Both the position numbers and the translations under genes were made by a program. A stretch of 15,303 nt of DNA from Cephalothrix spiralis. Lineage: Eukaryota > Nemertea > Palaeonemertea > Archinemertea > Cephalotrichidae. Location: assembly GCA_032353305.1 (NCBI GenBank), contig JAUCNG010006679.1, positions 1-15,303 on the forward strand, given 5' to 3'. The notes beneath the pieces are model-generated. The model was not told where the DNA came from. It was given only the letters and a program-made list of their open reading frames with translations, and did not search any database. The stretch's first letter is position 1. Every line of letters begins with the position of its first letter. This document shows positions 15,151-15,303 of this stretch, one piece after another.

Positions 15151-15303
15151 AAATTAGAGATAATTTTTATAACGGTAACTTAAAATAATAAATTAAATGG
15201 CGCAAGATGCCCAGCAATCAGATAACATTTTAAAAATTGTCGCAAAAATCAATATTATCTTCTATACTTTTATTAGACATTAATTATTACTTGAAATATG
15301 TTT

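Overview
The window is metazoan nuclear DNA. Three things show this: a long eukaryotic ankyrin-repeat/protein-kinase gene, an isolated exon of the conserved eukaryotic membrane protein TM9SF1 with proper GT-AG splice sites, and AT-rich intergenic DNA full of foldback and MITE-like repeats. The highly uniform, paired ankyrin repeats recall sponges and some other marine invertebrates. That taxonomic placement is an inference, not something the sequence proves.

Layout. Positions 1-3960 hold no confident intact gene. They contain a hAT-like MITE fragment (999-1412), a foldback element (1584-1747), a perfect 14-bp hairpin (2043-2077), a possible decayed coding region (2094-2891), a degenerate 33-bp tandem repeat (2977-3090) and two copies of a structured 66-bp repeat (3585-3751). 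On the minus strand, 3968-4130 is a clean 163-bp internal exon encoding part of TM9SF1. No partner exon was recognised elsewhere in the window.

The main gene is 4771-9510 on the minus strand: one uninterrupted 1579-codon reading frame with about 33 ankyrin repeats followed by a protein kinase domain. The ankyrin part is a 3-kb tandem DNA array in which two repeat types alternate. It shows chimeric units and block duplications. Upstream of it (9511-9990) are candidate promoter elements: a minus-strand TATA-like site, three GATAAG sites, and three evenly spaced GTCAYGT motifs, the last overlapping a plus-strand TATA box.

Positions 9991-15303 contain no gene I can support. They hold a CRE/direct-repeat hormone-element-like block (10493-10734), a second MITE copy (11763-12168), a C-run-rich mosaic (about 12600-14160), a 29-bp tandem duplication (13898-13955), a small MITE-like inverted repeat (14217-14327) and a striking 395-bp foldback element whose 60-bp outer arms are 57/60 identical (14756-15150).

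Functionally, the kinase gene looks like a scaffold-kinase: the ankyrin array would bind partners and the C-terminal kinase would phosphorylate them. The order (ankyrin first, kinase last) resembles TNNI3K rather than RIPK4/ANKK1. If the TM9SF1 exon belongs to a live gene, the whole ankyrin-kinase gene would sit inside one of its introns on the same strand. Otherwise the exon is an orphan copy.
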